A stretch of 64,000 bases of DNA from Paenibacillus sp. V4I3 (GCF_030817215.1 NZ_JAUSZA010000001.1:1462501-1526500), one strand, 5' to 3'. Positions 8,937 through 18,855 are shown, numbered from the stretch's first letter. Numbers and translations are program-made. Notes: generated from the letters alone by a model not told the origin.

Positions 8937-10173
8937 ATGGTTACGTAATACGAATGTGGTGCGAATTGTTGCACTTGTGATAGGTATTTTGCTATGGGTT
9001 GTTGTTCACATGGAAGAAACCAATATATCCGGAAATTCTCCTCTCCGAGAGCGGGAGGAAACCATAAATAACGTAGCCATTACGACAAAATATGATGAAA
9101 CTCATTATCACATTTCGTCCATGGCTCCTGCCAACGTACAGGTTATTGTGAAAGGGAAGGAATCCTCGGTTAAGAAAGTGACGACCAGTAATTCCTATCA
9201 AATTGAACTCGACTTGACGCAAGTGGGCAAGGGAGATCATCAAGTTACACTTAAACCGGTTGGTTTTCCTTCAGATGTGGAAGTTCAAATTGTTCCTAGA
9301 ACGGTCCATGTGATTATCGAAGAGCTGCAGATGAAAGAAGTGCCAGTCGTTATTAATGTCAAAGGAACACCAGCAGCCGGTCTCAAAGCCGGACAGCCGA
9401 TTGTAAAGCCAGCCAAGGTGTATATTACCGCGCAGACCAGTAAGCTCGAGCAGATCGAGAATGTTCGCGGCGAGGTCTCGGTAGATAAGGCCCAGGCTGC
9501 AGTTACGAAGCAAGTGAGACTGCAAGCTTTTGATAAAGATGGCAAAGAAGTAACTTTGAATATCAATCCTTCTGTGGTCGATGTCGAAGTGCCAATCACG
9601 AGCCCTTTCCAAACCATACCGCTGCAGATGAAGATTAGTGGAGAGCCGCCGAAAGGTTTCGCGATAGCGATGGTTACTCAAAATCCGGACAAGGTAACCG
9701 TCTACGGTACTCAAGATGTTGTAGATCGCCTAGAATTTTATCAGGGGCCGCAGCTGAGTGTTCAGGATCTGAAGGAAACAAAGGAGTTTGCACTGGACAT
9801 TCCCTTGAGGAATAAAGTAACTCAACTGGATCCTGCCAAAGTTACGGTCCGCGTGGAAATTGTTCCTTCCATTACGAAGGCTTTGGAAAATGTACCGATC
9901 ACGATTATTGGCCAAAACGAAAGCTATGATACGAAAGTTACATTGCCGGAGACGGCTAAGCTAAACATTACGGTAGAGGGCGCTCCTGCACTCATTGATC
10001 AAATGAAAGTGCAGGATGTACAGGCGATCCTGGATGTTAGTAATTTACCGCCAGGTAAGCATGAGCTGAAGGTGACATTAAATCTGCCGACCTATGTGAA
10101 GCTCGGTATGCCGCAAGAAGTGAAGGCGACTGTAGAAATCAGCGAGAAAACACCTAAAGTAACAAATCCATAA
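8929..10173 (+). CDS. cdaR: CdaA regulator CdaR (YbbR-domain protein)
   Basis: An extracytoplasmic partner of CdaA. One N-terminal membrane helix ([17 protein letters not shown], about residues 11-27) is followed by an outer region with several YbbR repeats, recognisable by recurring segments such as [34 protein letters not shown] and [13 protein letters not shown]. Family members modulate cyclic-di-AMP synthesis through contact with CdaA. The start ATG lies inside the last codons of cdaA and is preceded by GGAGGGGG within that gene. The length of 414 residues is typical for Paenibacillus; the B. subtilis protein is somewhat longer. Confidence 0.93.
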   Translation: MDKWLRNTNVVRIVALVIGILLWVVVHMEETNISGNSPLREREETINNVAITTKYDETHYHISSMAPANVQVIVKGKESSVKKVTTSNSYQIELDLTQVGKGDHQVTLKPVGFPSDVEVQIVPRTVHVIIEELQMKEVPVVINVKGTPAAGLKAGQPIVKPAKVYITAQTSKLEQIENVRGEVSVDKAQAAVTKQVRLQAFDKDGKEVTLNINPSVVDVEVPITSPFQTIPLQMKISGEPPKGFAIAMVTQNPDKVTVYGTQDVVDRLEFYQGPQLSVQDLKETKEFALDIPLRNKVTQLDPAKVTVRVEIVPSITKALENVPITIIGQNESYDTKVTLPETAKLNITVEGAPALIDQMKVQDVQAILDVSNLPPGKHELKVTLNLPTYVKLGMPQEVKATVEISEKTPKVTNP

Positions 10174-10205
10174 AATGGGTTGTAGAAAAAGAGGAGAATA
10201 TAAAC

Positions 10206-11546
10206 ATGGGGAAATATTTTGGTACAGATGGTGTGCGAGGAGTCGCTAATGGCGAACTGACACCAGAATTAGCTTATAAAGTAGGCCGATGCGGCGGTTA
10301 TGTATTAACGAGACAGGCTAAGCATCCGAAGGTTGTTATCGGGAGAGATACACGGATCTCGGGTCCAATGCTGGAAGCTTCACTCGTAGCAGGCTTACTA
10401 TCGATTGGCGTTGAGGTTATTCGCATCGGTGTCGTCAGCACACCGGCGGTAGCTTATTTAACGAAAAAGCTCGGAGCCGATGCGGGCGTTATGATTTCGG
10501 CTTCGCATAATCCGGTTGAGGATAACGGGATTAAGTTTTTTGGGGGCGACGGCTTCAAGCTGCTTGACGAGACGGAGCTTGAAATTGAGCAGCTGCTTGA
10601 CGCGGCTGTGGATGAATTACCTCGCCCAGTTGGCGGCGAGATTGGCACGGTTTCGGATGAGCCAGATGCGAAGTTCGCCTATCTGGCGTTCTTGAAAGAG
10701 ACGGTATCCGAGTCTTTCGCCGGATACAAAGTCGTTCTGGACTGCGCGAATGGTTCAGCTTTCGAGCTGGCTCCTACGGTGTTCCGCGAGCTGGGAGCGG
10801 AAGTTATCACCATCGGCGCTGAGCCGAACGGTCGCAATATCAACGATCATTGCGGCTCTACGCATCCTGAGAAGCTTCGCGCAGAAGTGGTGAAACATGG
10901 CGCAGCCATTGGTCTTGCTTTTGACGGCGACGCGGATCGTCTGATCGCAATCGATGAGACTGGTGAAGAAGTCGACGGCGACTTCATCCTTAGTATTCTG
11001 GGCGATGCGCTGAATCGCACTGGGAAGCTGAACCACGGCACGATTGTGACGACGGTGATGGCGAACATTGGCTTTTTCAAAGGGATTGAAAAAGCGGGTC
11101 TTAAAGCTCTGCAAACCGCTGTAGGCGATCGCTACGTGATGGAAGAGATGCGTAAAGGCGGTTATAACTTAGGCGGAGAGCAGTCGGGGCATGTTATCTT
11201 CCTTGATTACATCTCGACCGGGGATGGCATTCTGACGGCATTACAGCTGGTGAACACCATTGTCCAATCAGGGCGTAAGCTTAGTGAGTTAAAAGGAATT
11301 ATGCGTAAGTTCCCGCAGCTATTGGTTAATATTCGCGTTGCGGATAAAAGCAAGCTCAAGGACAACGCAGTGATTGAGGAAGCCATTCGTAAAGTGGAGG
11401 AAGAACTCGGAGATAACGGCCGCGTACTGGTGCGACCTTCGGGAACGGAATCGTTAATTCGCGTTATGGCTGAAGGTCCTGACAAGGAGCAAGTTGAGGC
11501 TTATGTTCATGATATTGCTAAGGTTATTCAAGAGCAATTAGTATAA
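10206..11546 (+). CDS. glmM: Phosphoglucosamine mutase
   Basis: Converts glucosamine-6-phosphate to glucosamine-1-phosphate for UDP-GlcNAc and wall synthesis. It has 446 residues, full length. It carries the phosphoserine loop [12 protein letters not shown] (Ser about 100), the magnesium-binding loop [12 protein letters not shown] (about 239-250), the sugar-binding loop [10 protein letters not shown], and the phosphate-binding segment [12 protein letters not shown] near the C-terminus. AGAGGAGAA precedes the ATG. It is the last gene of the cdaA operon, 33 bp after cdaR. Its product feeds on that of GlmS downstream, and family data show GlmM also restrains CdaA. Confidence 0.97.
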   Translation: MGKYFGTDGVRGVANGELTPELAYKVGRCGGYVLTRQAKHPKVVIGRDTRISGPMLEASLVAGLLSIGVEVIRIGVVSTPAVAYLTKKLGADAGVMISASHNPVEDNGIKFFGGDGFKLLDETELEIEQLLDAAVDELPRPVGGEIGTVSDEPDAKFAYLAFLKETVSESFAGYKVVLDCANGSAFELAPTVFRELGAEVITIGAEPNGRNINDHCGSTHPEKLRAEVVKHGAAIGLAFDGDADRLIAIDETGEEVDGDFILSILGDALNRTGKLNHGTIVTTVMANIGFFKGIEKAGLKALQTAVGDRYVMEEMRKGGYNLGGEQSGHVIFLDYISTGDGILTALQLVNTIVQSGRKLSELKGIMRKFPQLLVNIRVADKSKLKDNAVIEEAIRKVEEELGDNGRVLVRPSGTESLIRVMAEGPDKEQVEAYVHDIAKVIQEQLV

Positions 11547-11563
11547 AAGGCAGGGACATGTGG

Positions 11564-11600
11564 ATCCCCCTTTCGTGCTTATTGCTAATTGGGGGATTTT
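11564..11600 (+). terminator. Terminator after glmM
   Basis: ATCCCCC and GGGGGAT stems enclose a 20-base loop and are followed by TTTTCC, directly behind the glmM stop. The T-run is short, so some read-through toward glmS is possible. Confidence 0.65.
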
Positions 11601-11689
11601 CCAAGAAAAAATAAGTTGCAAGCAAGCTTTAAAATGAATATGATGTATTTGACTCAAGAAGGAAAGGCAGGATAGAGGTTAATTAAGCA

Positions 11690-11870
11690 GCAAATAGCGC
11701 CAGAACTCGCAAGCGGGACGGAAATGTAGTGAGATTGCTACTACTACGCAGGTGAGTTGACGAGGTGAAGGTGTTCGAAACATTCGGCGGGGACCTTCCG
11801 GCATGAGGAGTGCCGTTAAGTTGGAGAGCAAAAACGTTTGGGCGACCAGGCTGACAAGTATCCAACATCT
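11690..11870 (+). ncRNA. glmS ribozyme (glucosamine-6-phosphate-activated)
   Basis: A self-cleaving riboswitch in the glmS leader. The conserved 5' core GCGCCAGAAC starts at 11697, with cleavage expected just before that G. The core GTTGACGAGG follows at about 11755-11764. The P3/P4 part has GGCGGGGACCTTCCGGC and the 3' segment TTTGGGCGACCAGGCTGACAAG. Glucosamine-6-phosphate acts as cofactor; the cleaved messenger is degraded by RNase J in B. subtilis. The insert between the two core segments (about 11708-11754) holds its own hairpins. The ribozyme ends about 150 bp before glmS. Confidence 0.93.
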
Positions 11871-12021
11871 ACTTAAATTATTATTTATGAACGTAATGAT
11901 CGTCCTTATATATGGTTTATTTGATTTGCCGTTTTTCTTGTGTATTTGATTGATTGTTAAACCAGGATCTTTGAAAAATAGCCCTTATAAAAGAGGCTTA
12001 TAAAACTATGGAGGTACTACT

Positions 12022-13851
12022 ATGTGCGGAATTGTTGGTTATATTGGAAAGCGTAATTCTCAGGAAATTTTATTGGAAGGGCTCAAAAAGCTCGAATATA
12101 GAGGATATGACTCTGCAGGTGTAGCTGTGTACACGGCTGATGGTTTACAAATTAAGAAAGCAAAAGGCCGCATCGCGAATCTTGAATCCAAGCTGGATGA
12201 GACTCCACTGAACGGAAGCGTTGGAATCGGACATACGCGTTGGGCAACACATGGTAAGCCTTCGGATGTGAACTCTCATCCTCATACGGATAATTCAATG
12301 AAATTTTCGGTTGTGCACAACGGTATTATCGAAAATTATATTAGTCTCAAAGAAGAGTTGACTGCGAAAGGTCATGAATTTGTATCTGAGACGGATACAG
12401 AAGTAATTTCTCACTTAATCGCTGATTTGTACGAAGGAGATATCCTCAAAGCTGTCCAAAAAGCTGTAAAGTATATGACAGGTGCATTCGCGCTAGGTGT
12501 ACTGACCGAATATGAGCCGGATCGCCTTGTAGCTGTGCGCCAGGCTAGTCCTTTGATTATCGGTATTGGCGAAGGCGAGAACTTCATTGGTTCGGATATC
12601 CCTGCTATTCTTGAATATACACGTAATGTGTTTATTTTGAATGATGGCGAAATGGCGCTGTTGACGCGTGATGGTGTCGAATTAATGACTTTAGAGGGGA
12701 ATTTTATTTCCAGGGAAATGTTTCATGTCGATTGGGACATTGTAACTGCCGAAAAAGCCGGATTTGATCACTTTATGTTGAAAGAAATCTATGACCAACC
12801 CAAAGCTTACCGCGACACAATGGGCAGCCGTATTTCCCCTGATGGTCTTAGCGTGACGCTGAATGAGCTTACGATTACAGCTGAAGCGATTCGCAACATT
12901 AGCCGTGTTCATATTATTGCTTGTGGTACAGCCTATCATGCCGGTATGGTTGGTAAGTATGTTATTGAGAAGTTGGCGCGTATTCCGGTGGAAACGGATG
13001 TTGCTTCTGAATATCGTTATCGTTCACCCATTATCACGAAAGATACGCTTGTTATCGTAGTAAGTCAGTCAGGTGAGACGGCGGATACGCTGGCTGCGCT
13101 TCGTGAAGCTAAACGTTGTGGTGCGCATGTACTGGCCATTACGAATGTGGTAGGAAGCTCGGTAGCGCGTGAAGCTGATGATGTTATCACAACTTGGGCG
13201 GGCCTTGAAATTGCAGTTGCGTCTACGAAAGGATACACTTCACAGTTAATTGCTTTCTATCTGCTCGGCTTGCACCTGGCTCAAACGCTAGGGACACAAA
13301 CATCGGATGAGATTAAAGAAGCGGTTAAGGCATTGAAAGAGCTGCCGGCTCAAGTGGAAGAAATTTTGGGGCAAGCGGAAGCCATTAAAGCAGTCGCTGA
13401 GGAGATGGCTAAGCATGATAATCTCTTCTTCATCGGAAGAGGCTTGGATTATGCTGTAGCCATGGAAGGATCTTTGAAACTGAAAGAGATTTCTTACATT
13501 CATTCAGAAGCTTATGCAGCAGGTGAATTGAAGCACGGCACACTAGCGCTAATCGAGGATGGTGTTCCGGTTATCGCGTTGGCTACTCAGCATGAACTGC
13601 TTGAGAAAACGGTAAGCAATATTAAAGAAGTTAAAGCGCGCGGCGCAAATGTACTTGGGATTGCCGTAGAAGGTGAGCTGGAGCTGCAGAAGTCTGTAGA
13701 TAGCACCTTCGTTATTCCTAAGACGCTGGATGTTTTATCACCTGCGTTGTCGGTAATACCGCTGCAGCTGCTTTCGTATTACGCGTCGTTGGCGCGTGGT
13801 AATGATGTTGATAAGCCTCGTAATTTGGCGAAGAGTGTGACGGTGGAGTAG
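12022..13851 (+). CDS. glmS: Glutamine-fructose-6-phosphate aminotransferase
   Basis: Makes glucosamine-6-phosphate from fructose-6-phosphate and glutamine, the first step to UDP-GlcNAc. It has 609 residues. The class II glutaminase domain starts with the catalytic cysteine (MCGIVGYIG), followed by GHTRWATHG and the HNGIIENY loop. Two SIS domains follow, with ACGTAYHAG, SQSGETADTLAALR and the C-terminal KPRNLAKSVTVE, which is the family tail. ATGGAGG precedes the ATG. Expression should be limited by the upstream glmS ribozyme. It supplies the substrate for GlmM. Confidence 0.98.
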   Translation: MCGIVGYIGKRNSQEILLEGLKKLEYRGYDSAGVAVYTADGLQIKKAKGRIANLESKLDETPLNGSVGIGHTRWATHGKPSDVNSHPHTDNSMKFSVVHNGIIENYISLKEELTAKGHEFVSETDTEVISHLIADLYEGDILKAVQKAVKYMTGAFALGVLTEYEPDRLVAVRQASPLIIGIGEGENFIGSDIPAILEYTRNVFILNDGEMALLTRDGVELMTLEGNFISREMFHVDWDIVTAEKAGFDHFMLKEIYDQPKAYRDTMGSRISPDGLSVTLNELTITAEAIRNISRVHIIACGTAYHAGMVGKYVIEKLARIPVETDVASEYRYRSPIITKDTLVIVVSQSGETADTLAALREAKRCGAHVLAITNVVGSSVAREADDVITTWAGLEIAVASTKGYTSQLIAFYLLGLHLAQTLGTQTSDEIKEAVKALKELPAQVEEILGQAEAIKAVAEEMAKHDNLFFIGRGLDYAVAMEGSLKLKEISYIHSEAYAAGELKHGTLALIEDGVPVIALATQHELLEKTVSNIKEVKARGANVLGIAVEGELELQKSVDSTFVIPKTLDVLSPALSVIPLQLLSYYASLARGNDVDKPRNLAKSVTVE

Positions 13852-13890
13852 GTTTGGATTATTTAGACACTACATTGTCTGGTGATATAA

Positions 13891-13970
13891 AAGTGTGGAA
13901 CCAGTAACAAAAGTATGGAACCAGTAATAAAACTGTGGAACCAATAATAAAAGTGTGGAACCACAATAAT
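13891..13970 (+). repeat. Four tandem 20-bp repeats
   Basis: Four head-to-tail copies of a 20-bp unit, consensus AAGTGTGGAACCAGTAATAA, at 13891, 13911, 13931 and 13951. The first three copies differ from consensus by one or two bases; the last ends in ACAATAAT and differs more. They lie just after glmS in non-coding DNA. There is no spacer between units, so this is not a CRISPR array. Confidence 0.93.
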
Positions 13971-14002
13971 AACTTCTTGTCAAAACTAACGGCTTTTATT
14001 CA

Positions 14003-14040
14003 GGTGACCCGATCAATAAGATGGTCGGGTCACTTATTAT
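14003..14040 (+). terminator. Hairpin terminator behind glmS
   Basis: GTGACCCGA and TCGGGTCAC form a nine-base-pair stem followed by TTATTATTTAATT. It is the likely glmS stop and lies 20 bp before the next gene. Confidence 0.7.
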
Positions 14041-14058
14041 TTAATTGGATGTGAAAAA

Positions 14059-14424
14059 ATGATAAATATCGGGTCCAATATTCGTAGATTACGAAAATTA
14101 AATAATATGAATCAAGTGGAGTTTTCGAGTAGAATAGGCATCTCTCAAGGGAATCTAAGTGAGATTGAGCAAGGAAATTGCAATCCATCCTTTGATACCT
14201 TATTAGCAATAAAGAAACAATTTAATTGTAATATAGATGATTTAATAATAATTGAGAATGATTTAATTAAATCTAATGTTTCTTCTGTTCTATCAGAAGG
14301 AGAGTTAAGCATGATTTCTAACTATAGGTTGTTAGATGGGTTTGATCAAAAAGAAATCGATGAAATCATTAAAATAAAAATTTCTTTAAATAAAGGTAAA
14401 ATCAGATCTGATATTAAGTCGTGA
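14059..14424 (+). CDS. XRE-family transcriptional regulator
   Basis: A small DNA-binding protein of 121 residues. An HTH_3 domain covers about residues 6-60, with the helix-turn-helix at MNQVEFSSRIGISQGNLSEI and the family pattern of a following GNCNPSFDTLLAIKKQF. The C-terminal part (ELSMISNYRLLDGFDQKEIDEII) resembles the short helical tail of phage-type repressors. Its AT content is visibly higher than that of glmS. It stands alone between two terminators, so it may be a remnant of a mobile element. No cognate target is visible nearby. Confidence 0.85.
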   Translation: MINIGSNIRRLRKLNNMNQVEFSSRIGISQGNLSEIEQGNCNPSFDTLLAIKKQFNCNIDDLIIIENDLIKSNVSSVLSEGELSMISNYRLLDGFDQKEIDEIIKIKISLNKGKIRSDIKS

Positions 14425-14434
14425 ACACTTAGTT

Positions 14435-14475
14435 AGTCCCGGTGAGCTATTACAGCCATCGGGACTATTTTTTTT
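14435..14475 (+). terminator. Terminator of the XRE gene
   Basis: AGTCCCGGTG / CATCGGGACT stem with a long T-run, ten bases after the stop codon of the regulator. Confidence 0.88.
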
Positions 14476-14553
14476 AAGTGTAGAATAACGAACTGTTTTT
14501 AAGCTTAACGGGAGACATTAGCTTAATATCAAACTCACGACGGCAGCCGGGCA

Positions 14554-14770
14554 TGAACTGCACCCTCTCAAGTAGACAGTACAAAAAATAAAATCAATTA
14601 AGCGGCCTTAGTCCTGTTTTCCATCGGGCTGAGGCCGTTTTTCGCTTGTAATCATTCGTTGTTGTAAAAGCGGATATAGGCCTCAATGTCCCGCTTGAGC
14701 TCCTCAAAGGTATGGTACGTGTGTAAATAGTATTTCTCGCATTTTAGGGTCCCCCAGAAAGATTCCATGG
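14554..14770 (-). mobile_element. Relic of an IS3-family (IS150-like) element
   Basis: Read on the minus strand, 14770-14598 encodes the C-terminal end of an IS3-type OrfB transposase: MESFWGTLKCEKYYLHTYHT, then EELKRDIEAYIRFYNNE and LQAKNGLSPMENRTKAA. A TGA stop stands where CGA (Arg of NNERLQ) is expected, so even this fragment is dead. The segment 14554-14582 (TGAACTGCACCC...) looks like the terminal inverted repeat of the element. Everything upstream of the ESFWG motif, including the first two catalytic acidic residues, is missing. Confidence 0.85.
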
Positions 14771-14919
14771 ACCGTTATCGATGCACCGCCCAACTAGGGA
14801 CATGCTCTGAGACAAACGAAATGAACAACAAAAATGGACTTTACAACAAAGTAATGACAGGCAGATCGTGGTATCGTTTACTGATAGAATCAAAATGATG
14901 ATATCAAGACAAACTCAGA

Positions 14920-15722
14920 TTGGAATTGGCTCTCTTGTTAAAGGTTATTCAGAGTATTAGCAGGCAACCAGAAACAGCCGAAGCGGCTGAGGAGACGATC
15001 TTCCGGCTTAAGCACCAAACTCTGAATTTCATATTGTTCTTCTGTTCCGATGATTACGATTTTGAAGAGGTGTCGGAGCATCGTTTCATCATCACTTCCC
15101 GGATACGCAATGTATAGGATACGTAGTGGCGGGAGGAATCTCCAAAGAAGGATTTACCGATCGCTGTATCGTTGCCATCGGGCTATCCTCCCTAAATCTG
15201 CAATTAAATGTGGCTGTGATCGAGGGGATTTGAACGATTCCGATGCGGTTCAGAGAACGCGAATCAAGTGCGTTTGAAGGATTGGCCCTATATGATAACA
15301 ATACGTTTGGTATTTTGCTCGTTGACGGCTTGAGGAAAGCGGAGGAAAAAGTATTGTCGGTTATTCAATCCCTATTTCCCAACAAAGACTTCCCTCTTAT
15401 TGGGGGAAGCGCCGGAGATAACGGGAAGTTTGGCATGATGCTTAGCTGCAACGGCAGCTTATACTCAAATGCAGCCATTCTGACAATCGTAAAAACCAAA
15501 CATCCATTTTACTTGTATCGAGAAAATATATTTGTCCCAAAAGGTGAGTCGTTGACGGTGACTAAAGCAGATATAAGAGAACGAAAAATATACGAGAATA
15601 ATCATGCTCCTGCAGCGGACTATTATGACCAAGCAAATAGGTGTTCCGGTGGATCAACTTTCCGAATATTTCATGTATCATCCGTAGCACCTCACCTGAA
15701 ATCTAGCGGGTATATTACATGA
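14920..15722 (+). pseudogene. Broken FIST-domain sensor protein
   Basis: Pieces of a FIST_N domain protein appear in three frames. First comes VIQSISRQPETAEAAEETIF...FFCSDDYDFEEVS (from 14920). After a frame change there is ISKEGFTDRCIVAIGLSSL. A third piece runs from 15243 (FGILLVDGLRKAEEKV, then PLIGGSAGDNGKFG, which is the family motif). Near 15640 the continuation IGVPVDQLSEYFMYHP is in yet another frame and then stops. FIST proteins sense small ligands in signal transduction. At least three frameshifts and the loss of the C-terminal half make this a pseudogene. Confidence 0.7.
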
Positions 15723-15912
15723 CGTGTTATTTCTTATAATGTTTACAAAGTCCAGCAATCACACGAAAAACAGCGAACCGGCCAAGCTGAGATTTCTTGA
15801 ACAGGACCGGCCAGCCAGGCGAATATAGGTGAAGTCAATTCTAAGAGGTGCACATTGCTCTCAATGAGGCAGTGCTTTTTGTTTGAAATATCTTTGCAGC
15901 GGGGGATACACT

Positions 15913-16794
15913 ATGGAATTGCGCCAGCTTGAATATTTTATTCAAATATGCAAATCGGGAAGTTTCAGCAAAGCTAAAGAAGAATTAGGTGTGACTCAGC
16001 CTACACTAAGTCAGCAAATTCGGGTTTTGGAAGATGAGTATAATATTCCATTGTTCGATCGGGTAAGTAAGGGAGTTGAAGTAACGGAAGCGGGAAAAAT
16101 TCTCTTGAATAAGGGAAACGCTATTATGAATCTTCTTGAAGAGACGCGAAATGAAATATATGGCCGAAACAATATATCTGGAGAAACAACTTCTATTGGA
16201 TGTTGTCCTGCTGAACTTGAATATCTTGCTCCTTATTTCATGAGATTTCGCGAGAAGTACCCGAATATTCTATTAAAAATTATCGATGCAAAGGATGCAG
16301 AGAATAAAGTTTTGGAGCAGAGGGTAGACATTGGAATCACTGCAAATCCGATTTCTGATGCTTCGGTCATTTCGACTCATTTGTATAGACAAGATATGGC
16401 GCTATTGATTCACTCAGAACATCCTTTAGCCGATAAATCTTCGATACCTTTTCGATCCTTAAAGCAAATGAATTCGATCATGTTTTGTAAAGAAAACAAA
16501 TCATTAATTGATATGTATTGTTTCTCTTGTGGGTTTACCTTGAAGTCGATAATAGAAACGTCCTCCACTTCAGTATTGATTCATTGGGTTCGTCATGGAC
16601 TTGGAGCAGCTCTTATACCAACATCTTTGCTCGAAAGTCTAAGGGACGATTCTTTGCGTATTGTAAGATTAGAAGGCCATGTTCCTTGTTGGGATATATC
16701 TCTTGTATATCTTAATTCCGTTACTATGAGGTCTACTGCACGTATATTCATTAAAGAGATGAATTCATATGTCCAAGCGGTTAAATGCGTTTAA
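15913..16794 (+). CDS. LysR-family transcriptional regulator
   Basis: A LysR-type regulator of about 293 residues. The N-terminal winged helix is clear (MELRQLEYFIQICKSGSFSK, then QPTLSQQIRVLEDEYNIPLF), followed by a substrate-binding domain with SIGCCPAELEYLAPYF and VDIGITANPISD. The ATG at 15913 follows GCGGGGGATAC; in-frame sequence upstream is not part of the family. The last residues (VQAVKCV) come from DNA that differs from the second LysR 3' end at 17220-17291, so the C-terminus may have been swapped by an insertion. No regulated gene is adjacent, and its target is unknown. Confidence 0.85.
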   Translation: MELRQLEYFIQICKSGSFSKAKEELGVTQPTLSQQIRVLEDEYNIPLFDRVSKGVEVTEAGKILLNKGNAIMNLLEETRNEIYGRNNISGETTSIGCCPAELEYLAPYFMRFREKYPNILLKIIDAKDAENKVLEQRVDIGITANPISDASVISTHLYRQDMALLIHSEHPLADKSSIPFRSLKQMNSIMFCKENKSLIDMYCFSCGFTLKSIIETSSTSVLIHWVRHGLGAALIPTSLLESLRDDSLRIVRLEGHVPCWDISLVYLNSVTMRSTARIFIKEMNSYVQAVKCV

Positions 16795-17209
16795 CGAAGA
16801 TGTGGCGGCTAAAGCGAGGCAGCTGAGCGATTATACGGACATCCGTCTGCAGTCTCCGCAAGAGATCGGTTTGATGCTGGGCGTTTCCGAGTACACTCGG
16901 AAGTATTTAGGCGAATATTTGACCAACTATGAGAAGCTCAAAGTTTCCAGTTTCGTCAACGGCATTAATGGGATAGCTTCTAGCCAGAGCCATGCGATCG
17001 TTGTCACCAAATATACGGATAATTATGTCATCTTGAATAATCGGACCGGGAACCTGGATTTTTTCCGATCGGAATTTTTCATGACGGAAGAGCTGCTGAA
17101 TACGATCATCTCCCGCTTTAACGAAGATTGCAGCGAGCTGGTTCTGGTGCATACCGTAAAGGATTTCGATCAAAAGAATCTGTATATCATTGCACGGCAG
17201 GAATGCTAA
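16769..17209 (+). CDS. Hypothetical protein on an inserted segment
   Basis: An open frame of 146 residues starting inside the last codons of the LysR gene. I do not recognise the family. It reads as soluble and mixed alpha/beta (SPQEIGLMLGVSEYTRKYLG, VVTKYTDNYVILNNRTGNLD, CSELVLVHTVKDFDQ). Its GC content is visibly higher than that of the LysR genes on both sides. Copies of ATATTCATT-AAGAGATGAATTCATATG flank it (about 16743 and 17240), suggesting the segment 16779-17218 was inserted into, or recombined with, a LysR 3' end. It may be an N-terminally truncated fragment rather than a working gene. Confidence 0.45.
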   Translation: MSKRLNAFNEDVAAKARQLSDYTDIRLQSPQEIGLMLGVSEYTRKYLGEYLTNYEKLKVSSFVNGINGIASSQSHAIVVTKYTDNYVILNNRTGNLDFFRSEFFMTEELLNTIISRFNEDCSELVLVHTVKDFDQKNLYIIARQEC

Positions 17210-17219
17210 GGCGCCACCA

Positions 17220-17291
17220 ACTATGAGTTTCGCTGCACGCATATTCATTCAAGAGATGAATTCATATGTAAGTACAGGACGATCATATTAA
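17220..17291 (+). pseudogene. Detached 3' end of a LysR gene
   Basis: This segment encodes MSFAARIFIQEMNSYV and a stop at 17289-17291. It matches the C-terminus of the LysR gene at 15913 (RSTARIFIKEMNSYV) at both DNA and protein level. No LysR body precedes it, so it is an orphan tail left after recombination. Confidence 0.75.
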
Positions 17292-17328
17292 ACAGTACGA
17301 TCTATTGGGAAAAGGGGGTAAATCTTTC

Positions 17329-18204
17329 GTGTTCAGGCAACTAGAATGTTACGTTCAAATTTGCAAAGAAGGAAGCTTTACTAAGGCTGCAGAAGTTTTA
17401 ATGATCTCTCAATCTAATTTAAGTCAACAGATCCGATTTTTAGAGAGAGAAGTTGGAACTCCATTGTTCGCGAGAGTTGGTAGAGGGGTAAAGATTACAG
17501 CTGCTGGTGAAATACTTTACGAAAAAGCTCTTTTCATGATGAGGCTCATTGAAGAATCGAAGAAAGAAACTTACGAGTTACGCAATGCTCGAACAAATAA
17601 TCTTTTAATAGGCATCTCGCCTATGGCCTTTTTTTGTTTAATACCCCGTTTTTTGGAATTCCATGAACAGTATCCTGATATCACATTAAATTTTACCAGT
17701 GCAGAGGATACATCACAGCAATTATTGAATAGTAGTATCGATATTGGCATTACCGACAAACATGAACCAAACAAAGAAATTCATATGATGCACCTATATA
17801 AAGAAGAACAAGCATTGGTCGTTTATGCGGATCATCCATGGGCAGATCGAACCGTTATTTCTTTTCATGAGCTAGAGGATTTAGAATCTGCCTTATTTGT
17901 TAAGGATATAAGTTTAATCGAGCAACTTCATAAATTAAGCCATAAGATCGCCAAATCTTTGCAATCAAAGTTTAAGTCAACTTCCACGGAAATTCTTCTT
18001 TTTATGGTACTGCATAAGATGGGGGTAGCTATTTTACCTGCTTATTTAATTGAAAGCAGCTTTTTTGGTCAGCAATTAAAAATGATCCGACTCGTAGATC
18101 CAACGCCTGTTCGTGAGATCAAGCTTATTTTTAAAAAGCATCATTACAATAATCCTTCGGTTCAAACATGTATCGATTTCTTTTTAGAACAATCGAAAAA
18201 GTAA
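17329..18204 (+). CDS. LysR-family transcriptional regulator, second copy
   Basis: A LysR-type regulator of about 291 residues, clearly related to the one at 15913. The DNA-binding domain is FRQLECYVQICKEGSFTKAA followed by QSNLSQQIRFLEREVGTPLF. The effector domain includes LLIGISPMAFFCLIPRFLEF and IDIGITDKHEPNKE. I chose the GTG at 17329 because AAAGGGGG lies nine bases upstream and the protein then begins like other LysR members. The gene is AT-rich. It stands alone with no divergent partner, so the regulated gene is unknown. Confidence 0.85.
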   Translation: MFRQLECYVQICKEGSFTKAAEVLMISQSNLSQQIRFLEREVGTPLFARVGRGVKITAAGEILYEKALFMMRLIEESKKETYELRNARTNNLLIGISPMAFFCLIPRFLEFHEQYPDITLNFTSAEDTSQQLLNSSIDIGITDKHEPNKEIHMMHLYKEEQALVVYADHPWADRTVISFHELEDLESALFVKDISLIEQLHKLSHKIAKSLQSKFKSTSTEILLFMVLHKMGVAILPAYLIESSFFGQQLKMIRLVDPTPVREIKLIFKKHHYNNPSVQTCIDFFLEQSKK

Positions 18205-18307
18205 GCAGACTATAGCCATCGCAAATAGGGCAATTATGAAGCTTAAACGCTTCCTCGATTTACCCTTCAACCCATATTGAAAAAAAGACATTAACTACTA
18301 GCTGTCG

Positions 18308-18811
18308 GTGATCATCGACAGCTCGGGTGGCCAATCGCTGGTGCTGTTCGGGCAGCTGGAGCAGCTGGACCTACCTTTACGATCCTGCCGCACGTACGAG
18401 GAGCTGCATCAGGCAGCTCTCGATACGTTGGCGGCGCTGGACCACTGGTTCTCCCAAGAGCGCGAGAAGTCGAACAACAGCCTGGCCGAGAATATGCTCT
18501 CCTTTATTCATGATAATTATAACAAGGACATCAGCCTGTTCAGCTTAGCCGATTACCTGAACCTGTCTCGCAACTATGTGTCCACCTTGTTCAAGAATAT
18601 CGTGGGCCGCAACTTCAAGGACTATTTGGGCGAATTCCGCTTCCAAATGGCCTGCAAGCTCGTGGAAGAGCAGCCGAAGAAAAAAATCAAGGAAATCGCC
18701 GAACAGGTCGGCTGCACTACGGAGATCTTGACCCGCTTGTTCGTCCGCCACTCCGACCTGTTATCGAGCGAATATCAGCAGCGGCTATGGCAAGACGAGT
18801 TGAATGGGTAA
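18308..18811 (+). pseudogene. C-terminal fragment of an AraC/YesN-type regulator
   Basis: The reading frame encodes a linker (FGQLEQLDLPLRSCRTYEEL) and an AraC-type DNA-binding domain (MLSFIHDNYNKDISLFSLAD, then LNLSRNYVSTLFKNIVGRNF and EIAEQVGC). The expected receiver domain is absent. The second helix-turn-helix continues as TTEILTRLFVRHSDLLSSEY instead of the usual FxRxFKKxxGxTPxEYR. This looks like the end of a YesN-like response regulator with both a missing 5' part and a decayed 3' part. It is GC-richer than the LysR gene before it. Confidence 0.65.
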
Positions 18812-18855
18812 ATCGCGTTGGCGGTTAATTGAACTAACGTTCTCCGTCGTATTAT

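Noticed and set aside
13891..13970. Possible CRISPR array
   Set aside because: Units follow each other without spacers, are only 20 bp and no cas gene is near; it is a simple tandem repeat.
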